64,000 bases of DNA from Shewanella mangrovi. Lineage in GTDB: Bacteria > Pseudomonadota > Gammaproteobacteria > Enterobacterales > Shewanellaceae. A program made the position numbers and the translations under genes. How positions within the stretch are numbered: the first letter of the stretch is position 1; each line of letters begins with the position of its first letter. The notes under the pieces are model-generated. The model was not told where the DNA came from and did no database searches. It saw only the letters and a list, made by a program, of their open reading frames with translations. Where the stretch lies: NCBI RefSeq assembly GCF_000753795.1, contig NZ_JPEO01000003.1, positions 372,001-436,000 of the forward strand. The letters are read 5' to 3'. Positions 12,254 to 21,787 of this stretch are shown here, one piece after another.

Positions 12254-13606
12254 CTATTTTGCTCGAACGAACAATGCCATCGCTTCTATATGGTGCGTTT
12301 GCGGGAACATATCAAGCGCTGTCAGCCGCTGCAGTTGGTAGCCCTGTTTAAATAGCTGCTGACTGTCACGCGCCAAACTCACAGGGTTACAAGATACATA
12401 GACTACACGCTCGGGCGATAGTTTCGCTAAATGTGCTAACGCATCAAAGGCGCCAGCTCGTGATGGATCAAGCAACAACTTATCAACTTTGCCAAACCAA
12501 GGTTCGCGCTTAAGAGCGTTATTCAAGTCGCTACAGAAAAATTGCGCATTGTCGAATCCTGCCTTTGCCGCATTTGCGGTCGCTAATTCGACTAAATTGC
12601 TAACGCCCTCGACACCGGTAACCTGTGCGCCACTCTCTGCTAAGGCGAGACTAAAATTCCCCATGCCGCAGAATAAATCTAATACTTTCTCACCGGACTT
12701 AGGCGCAAGCCACTCAACAGCACGGCTTACCATCTGCTGATTCACGCCAGCATTAACCTGAATAAAGTTACCGGGATTAAAGCTTAAGGAGAGCGACTTA
12801 GTCGCGGTTAGTAATCGATATTTGGGTTGTTCACCACGCAGATACTGCCATTGCTCATCAGCATGCTCTAACACCATGGCGCAGTTTAGCCGCTCAGCCA
12901 ACTCCAGTAAGCGCTCTTCATCTTTGGCTGCTAATGGCTGCGTTACGCGAATCACCACCATCGGCTGCGATTCGGTCGCAATTAACTCCACATGGCCCAA
13001 TGTTGCCACCGCTTGTAAGCGTGCTAAAGCTGCCGCCACCGGCTTAATCAGCGCACTCAATTCTGGCTCAAGTACCGGGCAAGCATCAATGCCGACGACT
13101 TTGCTGCTCTCGCGCCCGCGAAATCCTAAAGTGAATTGCTTTTGCTGGCGATCATACCAACTGCTCAAGCGCGCCTTACGGCGGTATCCCCATGCAGCTG
13201 ACAGCACTTCATCAATTTGTGGTAGCTGCGCTTGTTGCTGCTCAGATAAATTGGCCAATCGGCTATATAACTCACGCAAAGCACGGCGCTTGTGCTCGGC
13301 TTGCTGTTGGTGGCCGAGATGCTGCAAATTACAGCCGCCACAACGTTGGTAATGAGGACACGCTGGTGTAATGCGCTGTTCGCTTACGGTTTCGATATTT
13401 AGCAGCTTGCCCTTAGCATATTGTTTTTTGTTTTCGGTAAGTTGCAGCTGCACTTTTTCGCCCGGCAATGCGCCGGCGACAAACACCACTTTCCCTTGAT
13501 GTTGTGCCACACCTTGCGCTAGATGATCCAGCGACTGGACCGTGACACTGATTTTTTGTGGTTTGGTCGCAGATCTCGTTGGTTTTTCTTTAAAAAACTG
13601 TGCCAT
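12254..13606 (-). CDS. rlmD: 23S rRNA (uracil(1939)-C(5))-methyltransferase RlmD
   Basis: SAM-dependent methylation of U1939 in 23S rRNA. The 450-residue product has an N-terminal TRAM domain (about residues 18-75), an iron-sulfur cluster motif (Cys83, Cys89, Cys92 in CPHYQRCGGC, plus the Cys of GIDACPVL), the SAM-binding VLDLFCGMGNFSLALA, and the catalytic YVSCNPVSLARD. It is divergent from barA and transcribed towards relA, an order typical of Shewanella. Confidence 0.97.
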   Translation of the reverse strand: MAQFFKEKPTRSATKPQKISVTVQSLDHLAQGVAQHQGKVVFVAGALPGEKVQLQLTENKKQYAKGKLLNIETVSEQRITPACPHYQRCGGCNLQHLGHQQQAEHKRRALRELYSRLANLSEQQQAQLPQIDEVLSAAWGYRRKARLSSWYDRQQKQFTLGFRGRESSKVVGIDACPVLEPELSALIKPVAAALARLQAVATLGHVELIATESQPMVVIRVTQPLAAKDEERLLELAERLNCAMVLEHADEQWQYLRGEQPKYRLLTATKSLSLSFNPGNFIQVNAGVNQQMVSRAVEWLAPKSGEKVLDLFCGMGNFSLALAESGAQVTGVEGVSNLVELATANAAKAGFDNAQFFCSDLNNALKREPWFGKVDKLLLDPSRAGAFDALAHLAKLSPERVVYVSCNPVSLARDSQQLFKQGYQLQRLTALDMFPQTHHIEAMALFVRAK

Positions 13607-13700
13607 TCAGGCCTCTATCTTGACAAATTACTGGCAATTAACCCGCCTATTCTGGCAGTCTATGCACAGATAGCTTTCACTCTCGGACCCCATAACTTCC

Positions 13701-16466
13701 ATGACAACCAACAGCAATATGACCAAGTACAGTCTACGCTCGTGGGTGTTGATGCTGGCGCTGGCGCCGACAATCTTGGTCGGGGTGTTATTGGGGAGCT
13801 ACTTTACCATAAATCGCTTTTATGAGCTTGAAGATACGCTGCGCGATCAAGGCAGTAATATTATCGAGCCGTTAGCGATTGCCAGTGCTAGCGATCTGGC
13901 CAGTAATAACCGTGAAGCGGCGAAACGTTTACTGGCGGCGGCGCAATTAAATAAATCAACACTGGTTAAATCTATTGCGATTTTCGATGACGAGAATCGA
14001 CTATTTGTCACCTCGCACTATCACAAAGATTTCGAATTGATGCGCTACGCTGGTGACACAGTGAATCTGGTGCAAACCGAATACGAACCAGTCGGTGATA
14101 GCCTGGTGGTGCGAACGCCCATTTATTCGGTTACAAATCTGCTAGCGCTTGATGATGTTCCCGGTGTACACCAATCAGATAAACCTATCGGCTATGCGGC
14201 ATTGCTGCTCAACAAAGAAAAAGCCTTGCTGGAGCAACACCGTGCCGCCATGGCCGCCGTCATCATTGTGCTTATCGGCGTACAACTCAACCTGCTGTTT
14301 ACCTTCCGTTTGGTGAAGAACGTAACGCAACCCATCACCGATATGGTGCGGGCCGTCGCTAAAATTCGAGAAGGTAAGCTCGATACCCGCCTCAATGAAA
14401 ATCTGATTGGTGAGTTGGATATCCTCAAGCGTGGTATTAATGCGATGGCCGGGTCGTTGTCGGAATACCATGATGAGATGCAGCAAAATATTGACCAAGC
14501 CACCTCAGATCTGCGCGAGACGTTAGAACAGATTGAGATCCAAAACGTCGAGTTGGACTTAGCCAAAAAACGCGCCTTAGAAGCCAGTCGCATCAAATCT
14601 GAATTTTTGGCCAACATGTCGCATGAATTGCGTACTCCACTTAACGGCGTGATTGGCTTTGCCCGCCAATTAATGAAAACTTCGCTGCAAAATAACCAGA
14701 AAGATTACATCCAAACTATTGAGAAAAGCGCCAGTAATCTGCTCAGCATCATTAATGACATTTTGGATTTTTCTAAGTTAGAAGCTGGCCGCATGACCTT
14801 TGAAAGCATGCCGTTTTCGCTCCGTGAAACCATTGACGACACGCTGAAAATACTCTCGCCTGCGGCACAAGAGAAACAGTTAGAGCTGGTAGTGGATATC
14901 GCCCCTGAAGTACCTGATAACATCAACGGCGATAGCCAACGTATTACCCAGATTTTGACCAACCTGATCGGCAACGCAATTAAGTTCACCGACCAAGGTA
15001 GCGTGATGTTACGCATGGCGGTGAATCAACTTCGCGAAGAGGAAGTCGAACTGCATTGTGAAGTGGAAGATACCGGTGTTGGCATCGAAGAATCACAGCA
15101 AGACGTACTATTCCAAGCCTTTGGTCAGGCCGACTCCAGTATTTCACGGCGTTTCGGTGGCACCGGACTCGGCTTAGTCATCACCAAACGTTTAGTTGAT
15201 CAGTTAGGTGGGCAAATTGGTTTTACTTCAAGAACTGGTAAAGGCTCAACCTTCTGGTTCACCCTAACCTTGTCGCTAAGCCAATTCCACATGGATGAGC
15301 GTCAACCGGTGGAACAACTCAAGCATAAAACCGTTTTGCTCTATGAACCTCGGGTATTGTCCCGCGGCGTATTGGTCAAACGCTTACAACGTTGGCAAAC
15401 GGAGTTAGTGTCAGTAATCAGCCTGCAGCAATTGCATGCAGCACTTAGCCAACAACACTATGACTATGTGTTGATTAGCTGCCAAGGTTTTGCTTCCCCT
15501 TCTCATATTGCAAGTGTGTTACATGAAGCGCGTGCTGCGACTGATGTGTTGTTTGCGCTATTTGACTGCCACAATCAGCAAGTGCTCAATACCACAATTC
15601 GCCCAGCGGTGGATCTCGTCTTGCCAACCCCGGTGAGCGAGGCATTGATGGCGAAGTATCTGTTGGAGATGCCCGTTGAGCCAACAAACGCATCCACGAG
15701 CGATAAGGAAGCTGGCCCACCGGAGAATATGAAGGTTTTGGCGGTAGATGATAACTATGCCAACCTCAAACTTATCGACACCTTATTACAAGAACAAGTG
15801 AGTGATGTGGTGAGCGCCAGTAGCGGCGAAGAAGCTATCGCCCTCTGTCAGCAGCAAAGCTTTGATCTGATTTTTATGGATATTCAGATGCCCGGCATCG
15901 ATGGCATCAGCGCAACGGCTAAAATCCGTCAAAGCCAACTCAATGCCAACACACCGATTATTGCGGTGACCGCGCACACCATCCAAGAGGAACGTGAGCA
16001 TATTCTCAATAGCGGTATGGACGGTTATCTTGCCAAACCGATTGATGAAAGCGCACTCAAAGGGGTCATTAGTCGTTGGAATCCGAACGCTGCCAGTGCC
16101 CAACCAATATTAGAATTGCAATCATCCAGTATCAATTGGGGCATGTGTTTGGTACAGGCCAATAACAATGAGTCATTAGCCTATGAAATGCTGCAGATGC
16201 TGCATGACTCAATTTCAGCGACGCTCGCCGATATTGCGCAAGCACAGCAGCAGGATGATGATGCACGCATGCTAAAAACCGTGCATAAATTACATGGTGC
16301 TTGCTGTTATTCTGGCGTCCCTGTACTGCAGAAACTGTGTCAGACGGTTGAAACTGCATTAAAGCAGCAGCAAAGCATCGCAGATGTCGAACCAGAAGTT
16401 CTTGAGTTGCTTGATGAGCTGGCTAAGGTAGAATCAGCCGCCAAGCAAATCCTCGCCGCCCACTAG
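13701..16466 (+). CDS. barA: Hybrid sensor histidine kinase BarA
   Basis: Membrane sensor kinase that phosphorylates UvrY/GacA and thereby controls CsrB/C-type small RNAs. The 921-residue product has two membrane segments (about residues 12-35 and 178-200) around a periplasmic domain, then HAMP, HisKA with phospho-His308 (SHELRTPLNG), HATPase (FGGTGLGLVITKRL), a receiver domain with Asp727 (FMDIQMPGIDG) and a C-terminal HPt domain with His865 (KLHGACCYSG). This is the complete tripartite BarA layout. It is divergent from rlmD and followed 12 nt later by the DUF416 gene. Confidence 0.97.
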   Translation: MTTNSNMTKYSLRSWVLMLALAPTILVGVLLGSYFTINRFYELEDTLRDQGSNIIEPLAIASASDLASNNREAAKRLLAAAQLNKSTLVKSIAIFDDENRLFVTSHYHKDFELMRYAGDTVNLVQTEYEPVGDSLVVRTPIYSVTNLLALDDVPGVHQSDKPIGYAALLLNKEKALLEQHRAAMAAVIIVLIGVQLNLLFTFRLVKNVTQPITDMVRAVAKIREGKLDTRLNENLIGELDILKRGINAMAGSLSEYHDEMQQNIDQATSDLRETLEQIEIQNVELDLAKKRALEASRIKSEFLANMSHELRTPLNGVIGFARQLMKTSLQNNQKDYIQTIEKSASNLLSIINDILDFSKLEAGRMTFESMPFSLRETIDDTLKILSPAAQEKQLELVVDIAPEVPDNINGDSQRITQILTNLIGNAIKFTDQGSVMLRMAVNQLREEEVELHCEVEDTGVGIEESQQDVLFQAFGQADSSISRRFGGTGLGLVITKRLVDQLGGQIGFTSRTGKGSTFWFTLTLSLSQFHMDERQPVEQLKHKTVLLYEPRVLSRGVLVKRLQRWQTELVSVISLQQLHAALSQQHYDYVLISCQGFASPSHIASVLHEARAATDVLFALFDCHNQQVLNTTIRPAVDLVLPTPVSEALMAKYLLEMPVEPTNASTSDKEAGPPENMKVLAVDDNYANLKLIDTLLQEQVSDVVSASSGEEAIALCQQQSFDLIFMDIQMPGIDGISATAKIRQSQLNANTPIIAVTAHTIQEEREHILNSGMDGYLAKPIDESALKGVISRWNPNAASAQPILELQSSSINWGMCLVQANNNESLAYEMLQMLHDSISATLADIAQAQQQDDDARMLKTVHKLHGACCYSGVPVLQKLCQTVETALKQQQSIADVEPEVLELLDELAKVESAAKQILAAH

Positions 16467-16478
16467 ACGGAACGTTTC

Positions 16479-17087
16479 ATGACTAAAGTCGGTTTTTTTA
16501 AGCGCCTTAAAACTCTTAATTTTCAGCAAAAGAAGCTGTTTGCAATCGCATTGTGCCAACGCATGTTGCCCAACTATCAGTTATTTGCTGAAGTCAGCGA
16601 ATTTGGCAATGCGGCGGTATTAGATACGCTGCTACAGCTATTGTGGCAGTCGTTGTACGACAACAAACTCAAAATCAATATCGAAGCGCAGCTCGTCAAG
16701 TTAGAAGAAAACACACCCGAGCCTAACGATTTCGATATGTATGGCGTTTATCCTGCATTAGATGCAGTAGTCGCACTGACGTCCTTTTTAGGTGCGTTAC
16801 AAAGTAAGATTGAAGAAGACATTACCAACATTTCAAAGTTATCTTCATCTACTGTCGCAAACTATGTTGAAACGCTTATCGGCGACGAATTTGCCAGTGA
16901 AGAAGCGTTAGAAGATGCCATCTTCGCCCATCCGGTAATGCAGCAAGAACGCGAATTGCAAATGTCACTGCTGGAGATTGTGGAGGATAATCCAGAATTA
17001 GACGCTGACTTTGTTAAAGCATTGCGTAAAGAGATCGTAATGGACGGTGTATCAAATATTGGCGTTAGCATTATTGAGAACGACTAA
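16479..17087 (+). CDS. DUF416 family protein (YjaG-like)
   Basis: The 202-residue cytoplasmic protein matches the YjaG/DUF416 family, whose function is unknown. It is predicted mostly alpha-helical, with conserved QRMLPNYQLFAEVSEFG near residues 28-44 and YPALDAVVALTSFLGAL in the middle, and an acidic C-terminal half. There is no signal peptide. It starts 12 nt after barA and is followed by a strong terminator, so the two probably form one transcription unit. Confidence 0.88.
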   Translation: MTKVGFFKRLKTLNFQQKKLFAIALCQRMLPNYQLFAEVSEFGNAAVLDTLLQLLWQSLYDNKLKINIEAQLVKLEENTPEPNDFDMYGVYPALDAVVALTSFLGALQSKIEEDITNISKLSSSTVANYVETLIGDEFASEEALEDAIFAHPVMQQERELQMSLLEIVEDNPELDADFVKALRKEIVMDGVSNIGVSIIEND

Positions 17088-17102
17088 CGTGTGATGCTGC
17101 AT

Positions 17103-17134
17103 AAAAAGCCGAAGCTCCTTGCTTCGGCTTTTTT
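17103..17134 (+). terminator. Bidirectional terminator between the DUF416 gene and the S9 peptidase gene
   Basis: Stem AAGCCGAAGC (17106-17115) with GCTTCGGCTT (17121-17130), flanked by A-run and T-run, between convergent genes. Confidence 0.9.
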
Positions 17135-17139
17135 GTTGG

Positions 17140-19986
17140 TTAATCCGCTTTAGAGGGCTCGCGGTAGGCTTCACCGTCAGTGATCCACTTAGCGGCAGGT
17201 TTTCCCTGCAAATAGTGATCAAAATACTGCTTCATTCTAATGGTGTAATCCAACTTGTTGGGATACTTTTTCAGATGATGCGGTTCATCTTCATATTGCA
17301 GCATAATCACATCCTTGCCCGCGCGACGCATTGCCAGATACAGCTCAATCCCTTGCTCGTAAGGCACAGCGTCATCGCGATCACCAAACATGATCAGCAG
17401 TGGCGTTTGCACGCGGTCCACATAAAACACCGGTGAGTTCTCAATATATTTTTGTGGTGCATCCATCAGGCTTTCGCCAATGCGGCTTTGACCCGTTTCA
17501 TATTGGAACTGCCGAGCGAGTCCAGAACCTAAACGAATACCACTGTAAGCACTGGTCATATTGCTGACAGGCGCGCCCGCTACCGCAGCAGCAAACATAT
17601 TCGTTTGGGTGACGGCAAAGGCCGTTTGATAACCACTCCATGAGTGCCCTTGCAAGCCAATACGTTTGGGATCTGCAATGCCAGAATCAATCAGTTTATT
17701 GACTGCACTGGTGAGAGCTTTGACTGAACTGATACCGGGATAGCCCACTTCAAACCGAATATCCGGCAAGAAAATCACGTAATCATCGGCGGCGTACCAG
17801 GCAAAGTTAGGCCGATGGTTAATTTTCATATCTGGAAAGGCGTGTAAACGCTGACTCATAAAGCGATAGTAATACACCATCACCGGATATTTTTTGCCCG
17901 GTTGATAGTTGGCGGGTTTAATCACCACCCCGTCCATATTACGCCCATCACCATCACGCCAATGCAGCAACTCAGCTTTACCCCAAGGTAATGCACGGCG
18001 CTGCTTATCGAGATCCGTTTGTTTTACTGCCTTTTGTGGTTGCGTCACGTTAGCGGTATAGAGGTCGGGGAACAGATCATAACGCTGCTGACTGAACAGC
18101 AGTTTGTCACTGTGACTGGCCCGCGCCAGAACGCTGAGTTTCTCATCTTTATTCAGCAGCGGTTTTACACCCGCAGTGCCGACTTTCGCTGCATAAAAGC
18201 CATCGGCTTTAGTGACTTCACTGTAGCCTTGCAGCAGCAACGGCTGTTTGTCGCTGAGCGTAGGTTCAAAGGCCTTATCCGGCTGCGCTAACGCTTCAAC
18301 ACGGAATCTAACTCGCTGCTTACGACCTGCTCCAGCAGTCAGCATAAAGCCTTGATGCGAACGCGTATCAAACTGCCAAATATCATATTTATCGTAAACC
18401 AGAATGCCATCATCATCCGCTAGCCATGGGCCAAAGCCATATCCTGGCGCTGGCGAAGGATAGTCATGGTCCTCATCTGCAAACGGCGTTTTTATCGTAC
18501 TATTGAGCTGCGTTTTATGGTGATTGGCAATATCGTAAAGAAAGATATTGCCCTGCTGATAGTAGGCAACAAATTGCCCGTTCGGCGACAGCGTCGGCTT
18601 ACTAGCTTCAGGCTGCTGTACTAACACCTGCTGGCGATTCCCAGTGTTAAGGTCAACCAAATACCAATCACGGAAAAAGCCCGCCCAAGTGATCATCTTT
18701 TGGTAAGGCACATCTGAGCTGGCTAACAGAAAACGATGTTGTTGGCTTAACGCTACATCTGGCACTTTGGTGTCAGCCAGTTGCACCACACTGCCCGATT
18801 TGACGTGTAAAACGGCTAAGTAAGTACGTTTAACTTCCTGCTTATAATGATTGATTTCGTTAGGTTTAATTAGCGGATCATCACCATGCCAAATGTGCAG
18901 TCCACGCTGCTCTGTGACCAAGGTTTCATTGTAGAGATCATCCTGCTGCTTTATTTTAGGAATGGTAAAACTATGGCTAAGTTGCGGCACGCGACCAAAG
19001 AACAAGCGTTCACCATCAGCTGAGAACGTCAGCGTTGCGTAACGGTTCAGCAACCAACCATCTTTATCAGCGCTGGCATCCTGAATACGTTGAAATTTCC
19101 CAGAAGCCAAATCGTATAGTGATAACTGGTAAGCACGCTCATTCAACTCAGTAGCGGCATTTCCGGCCGTATAGGCCAGATATTCGCCTTTGCGACTCAG
19201 GGCAAGATTACCAATTTGCTGGGTCTTAGAATTCACCAACTCAGCCTGATTAAAGCTATCAAGACGAATTAGCAACAGCTTGTGTAACGCGGCGTCGCTA
19301 TTGTTTTGTGCCAATGCCAGATAGCGACTGTCATAGGACCAATGCCATGCCGTAATATCAGCAAAATTTTGCTGTTTATTATTGGCGAGGTTAACCACGG
19401 CTAATGAACTGCCTAAATCGGCTTTATCAGTTTTCTTAGCATCTATTTCTGCAGCTTCACCAGCCTCTTTTTCCTGTGGTTTTTCCGCCTTTTTAGCGTC
19501 CTCAGACTCATGCCATACCAATAGATATTGGCCACTTTCACTGAAAGCAAACTCTTTTACACGCGTAAACGTCTGTTGCTCACCAGTTTGGTTATTCACT
19601 AAGGTTAAGTTGTTCTTGAGCTTCTTACGCTCGGCTTTACTGGCTTTCTCTGTGTCGAGTAAGGAGGGCTTTACCCAAAATGCACTATAGGCACCATCGT
19701 TGGAGATAACCGGTTCGCTACCACCAGCAACCGCATATTCTTTACCACTCGAGAGAATTTTCACAACACCGCGGCTATCACCGCGATCTGGCTTGGCGCT
19801 ATACGCAAGCACTTTGCCTTGGGGATCTAGACTCTGCGCAGTAATCTGCTCAAAGTGCATGATGTCTTGTAGGGTAAGGTCAGCCTTGCTGTTAGCGGCA
19901 TAGCCAAAGCTCGGCAAGGTCAGCATCGCCGCCAGCATCGATGTTTTCAATAACGACGGAAGTGTGAGTGTTGTTTTGGCCTTCAA
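17140..19986 (-). CDS. Secreted S9-family (prolyl oligopeptidase-like) peptidase
   Basis: The 948-residue precursor has an N-terminal signal peptide (about residues 1-30, ending near GYAANSKA), a long beta-propeller-like region and a C-terminal alpha/beta-hydrolase domain. The nucleophile is Ser782 in GHSWSGYQTAF; the acid and base are in FGDRDDAVPYEQG and EDEPHHLKK. The family cleaves peptides, often at proline or as acylaminoacyl-peptidases, and this copy is probably periplasmic or exported. Substrate is unknown. It faces the barA unit across a shared terminator and is divergent from the isocitrate dehydrogenase gene. Confidence 0.9.
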   Translation of the reverse strand: MKAKTTLTLPSLLKTSMLAAMLTLPSFGYAANSKADLTLQDIMHFEQITAQSLDPQGKVLAYSAKPDRGDSRGVVKILSSGKEYAVAGGSEPVISNDGAYSAFWVKPSLLDTEKASKAERKKLKNNLTLVNNQTGEQQTFTRVKEFAFSESGQYLLVWHESEDAKKAEKPQEKEAGEAAEIDAKKTDKADLGSSLAVVNLANNKQQNFADITAWHWSYDSRYLALAQNNSDAALHKLLLIRLDSFNQAELVNSKTQQIGNLALSRKGEYLAYTAGNAATELNERAYQLSLYDLASGKFQRIQDASADKDGWLLNRYATLTFSADGERLFFGRVPQLSHSFTIPKIKQQDDLYNETLVTEQRGLHIWHGDDPLIKPNEINHYKQEVKRTYLAVLHVKSGSVVQLADTKVPDVALSQQHRFLLASSDVPYQKMITWAGFFRDWYLVDLNTGNRQQVLVQQPEASKPTLSPNGQFVAYYQQGNIFLYDIANHHKTQLNSTIKTPFADEDHDYPSPAPGYGFGPWLADDDGILVYDKYDIWQFDTRSHQGFMLTAGAGRKQRVRFRVEALAQPDKAFEPTLSDKQPLLLQGYSEVTKADGFYAAKVGTAGVKPLLNKDEKLSVLARASHSDKLLFSQQRYDLFPDLYTANVTQPQKAVKQTDLDKQRRALPWGKAELLHWRDGDGRNMDGVVIKPANYQPGKKYPVMVYYYRFMSQRLHAFPDMKINHRPNFAWYAADDYVIFLPDIRFEVGYPGISSVKALTSAVNKLIDSGIADPKRIGLQGHSWSGYQTAFAVTQTNMFAAAVAGAPVSNMTSAYSGIRLGSGLARQFQYETGQSRIGESLMDAPQKYIENSPVFYVDRVQTPLLIMFGDRDDAVPYEQGIELYLAMRRAGKDVIMLQYEDEPHHLKKYPNKLDYTIRMKQYFDHYLQGKPAAKWITDGEAYREPSKAD

Positions 19987-20205
19987 TGTCTAAAATCCAT
20001 ACAAATGAGTGATAAGTAGTCGCCAAGGGCGCGGTTATACGACTTTTAGACTACATAAAAAGCCACGTCTTTGCCTTCGATTTCCTGTGAAAAGTGTTTA
20101 AAAGTGTTTAGAATAAAGGAGATCTATATCACATAATCTAACTCGCAATCTGTGCCCCCACACCTTGCGACTCCTGCTTAATGTTCAACCGTGGAAGGAT
20201 TCTCC

Positions 20206-21213
20206 ATGTCTAAAAGAACGATTACCGTAATCCCGGGTGATGGGATCGGTCCGAGCATTATTGATGCTGCCCTGAAAATTCTAGAAAAAGCTGGCTGTGA
20301 CTTTGAATACGAATACGCCGATGCGGGTCTTGCCGCATTAGAAAAACACGGCGAGTTACTGCCACAACGTACTTTGGATCTGATTGAAAAAAATAAAATT
20401 ACTCTGAAAGGTCCATTGACGACACCAGTAGGTGAAGGTTTTACCTCTATTAACGTATCGCTCCGTAAAAAATTTGGCCTGTACGCTAACGTTCGTCCAG
20501 TATTGTCGTTCAAAGGCACACAAGCACGCTACGAAGATATCGATATCATCACCATTCGTGAAAACACTGAAGGGATGTACTCAGGCCTAGGTCAGAAAGT
20601 GTCTGATGACGGTAACACTGCTGAAGCGATGAGCGTGATCACCAAGCAAGGCGCAGAGCAAATCACCACCTTTGCTTATGAGTTGGCACGTAAAGAAGGC
20701 CGTCAAAAGGTCACCATCGTTCACAAAGCCAATATCATGAAGTCTACTTCAGGTTTGTTTTTGAAAACCGCACGTGAAGTCAGCCAACGTTATCCCGATA
20801 TCAAAACTGAAGAGATGATTGTTGATGCGACCTGCATGAAACTGGTGATGAACCCAGAGAACTTTGACGTGATTGTAACCACCAACCTGTTTGGTGACAT
20901 TCTGTCAGACCTATGTGCTGGTTTAGTTGGTGGTTTGGGGATGGCGCCAGGCGCCAATATCGGTAAAGATGCCGCAATATTTGAAGCCGTGCACGGAAGC
21001 GCGCCGGACATTGCCGGTAAAAACTTAGCGAACCCTACCTCAGTGATTCTGGCTTCTGTGCAGATGTTGGAATACTTGGGCATGCAAGATAAAGCTGCGC
21101 AAATCCGTAAAGCAGTATCTGACGTGATTGCCGAAGGTGATCGCACCACTGCCGATTTGGGCGGTACTCACGTTACCACCGACTTTACTCAAGCAGTATT
21201 GGATCGCCTGTAA
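20206..21213 (+). CDS. Isocitrate dehydrogenase (short, probably NAD-dependent type)
   Basis: Oxidative decarboxylation of isocitrate to 2-oxoglutarate in the TCA cycle. The product from the ATG at 20206 is 335 residues and belongs to the short isocitrate/isopropylmalate dehydrogenase family: PGDGIGPSI at the N-terminus, ITIRENTEGMYSG, and the metal-binding GDILSDLCAGLVGGLGMAPG. The start is decided by GGAAGGA at 20193-20199; an upstream in-frame GTG at 20191 would place the start inside or before that site. Length and motifs match the IDH3-like enzyme rather than the longer E. coli Icd; cofactor choice is inferred. Confidence 0.88.
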   Translation: MSKRTITVIPGDGIGPSIIDAALKILEKAGCDFEYEYADAGLAALEKHGELLPQRTLDLIEKNKITLKGPLTTPVGEGFTSINVSLRKKFGLYANVRPVLSFKGTQARYEDIDIITIRENTEGMYSGLGQKVSDDGNTAEAMSVITKQGAEQITTFAYELARKEGRQKVTIVHKANIMKSTSGLFLKTAREVSQRYPDIKTEEMIVDATCMKLVMNPENFDVIVTTNLFGDILSDLCAGLVGGLGMAPGANIGKDAAIFEAVHGSAPDIAGKNLANPTSVILASVQMLEYLGMQDKAAQIRKAVSDVIAEGDRTTADLGGTHVTTDFTQAVLDRL

Positions 21214-21263
21214 GACACCTGCAATGACTGATTGCCCAAACAATAAGTCATAACGTATTTAGT

Positions 21264-21292
21264 AAAAAGGACAGCAACCGCTGTCCTTTTTT
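21264..21292 (+). terminator. Terminator of the isocitrate dehydrogenase gene
   Basis: Stem AAAAAGGACAG (21264-21274) with CTGTCCTTTTT (21281-21291), loop caaccg, then a T-run. Confidence 0.9.
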
Positions 21293-21361
21293 ATTGCACC
21301 ATTGCAATTAACACGTCAGCATTGCAGGATAAAAAGCCTGACAACCCGCAGTATCCTAGTA

Positions 21362-21709
21362 ATGAGTCATAATCCAGTCAGCCATATTCGCATTGGCAAA
21401 CACAAATTGATTGAGTACGAAGTGGCTAAAGAGCAGTGTTCCGCACTGGGACGAGCTGGCCGAGAACTGCATAAACTGCTGCAGCTATTTGATGCTGACC
21501 GCCAACAAGGATTTCAACAGTTCCCCGAGCAACAACATCTGCAGCGTCTGACAGAAGCAGCAATGGCGTTAATGATGACGCGTGAGTATCTAGGCTTTCA
21601 ACATGAGAATCTGGCGTGGATAGTACAAGAGTTTAATCTGCCAGAAGCCGTTGCAGCGGGTTTAGATATCGCCAAACCTGAAGGTTATCTTGGCCGAAGT
21701 GGTCGCTAG
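21362..21709 (+). CDS. Conserved small protein of unknown function
   Basis: A 115-residue soluble protein; I do not recognise a named domain. It begins MSHNPVSHIRIGKHKLIEYEVAKEQ and is mostly helical, with no signal peptide or membrane segment, and ends GYLGRSGR. The ATG at 21362 is preferred to an in-frame start at 21302, because the extra 20 residues overlap the region just after the terminator and look non-coding. No strong Shine-Dalgarno site is visible. It stands alone between two terminators, convergent with rlmM. Codon use matches the core genome. Confidence 0.65.
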   Translation: MSHNPVSHIRIGKHKLIEYEVAKEQCSALGRAGRELHKLLQLFDADRQQGFQQFPEQQHLQRLTEAAMALMMTREYLGFQHENLAWIVQEFNLPEAVAAGLDIAKPEGYLGRSGR

Positions 21710-21740
21710 CCCTCTCACCTGTAGCCACCTTTATCTAGAC

Positions 21741-21769
21741 AAAAAAGATGGCCTAGTGCCATCTTTTTT
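21741..21769 (+). terminator. Bidirectional terminator between convergent genes
   Basis: Stem AAAAAAGATGGC (21741-21752) with GCCATCTTTTTT (21758-21769) between the 115-residue protein gene and rlmM. Confidence 0.88.
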
Positions 21770-21787
21770 GAGTGAAAATGAATTGGG

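Noticed and set aside
14140..14160. CTAGCGC inside barA as another small-RNA loop
   Set aside because: It is within coding sequence with no flanking stem, promoter or terminator.
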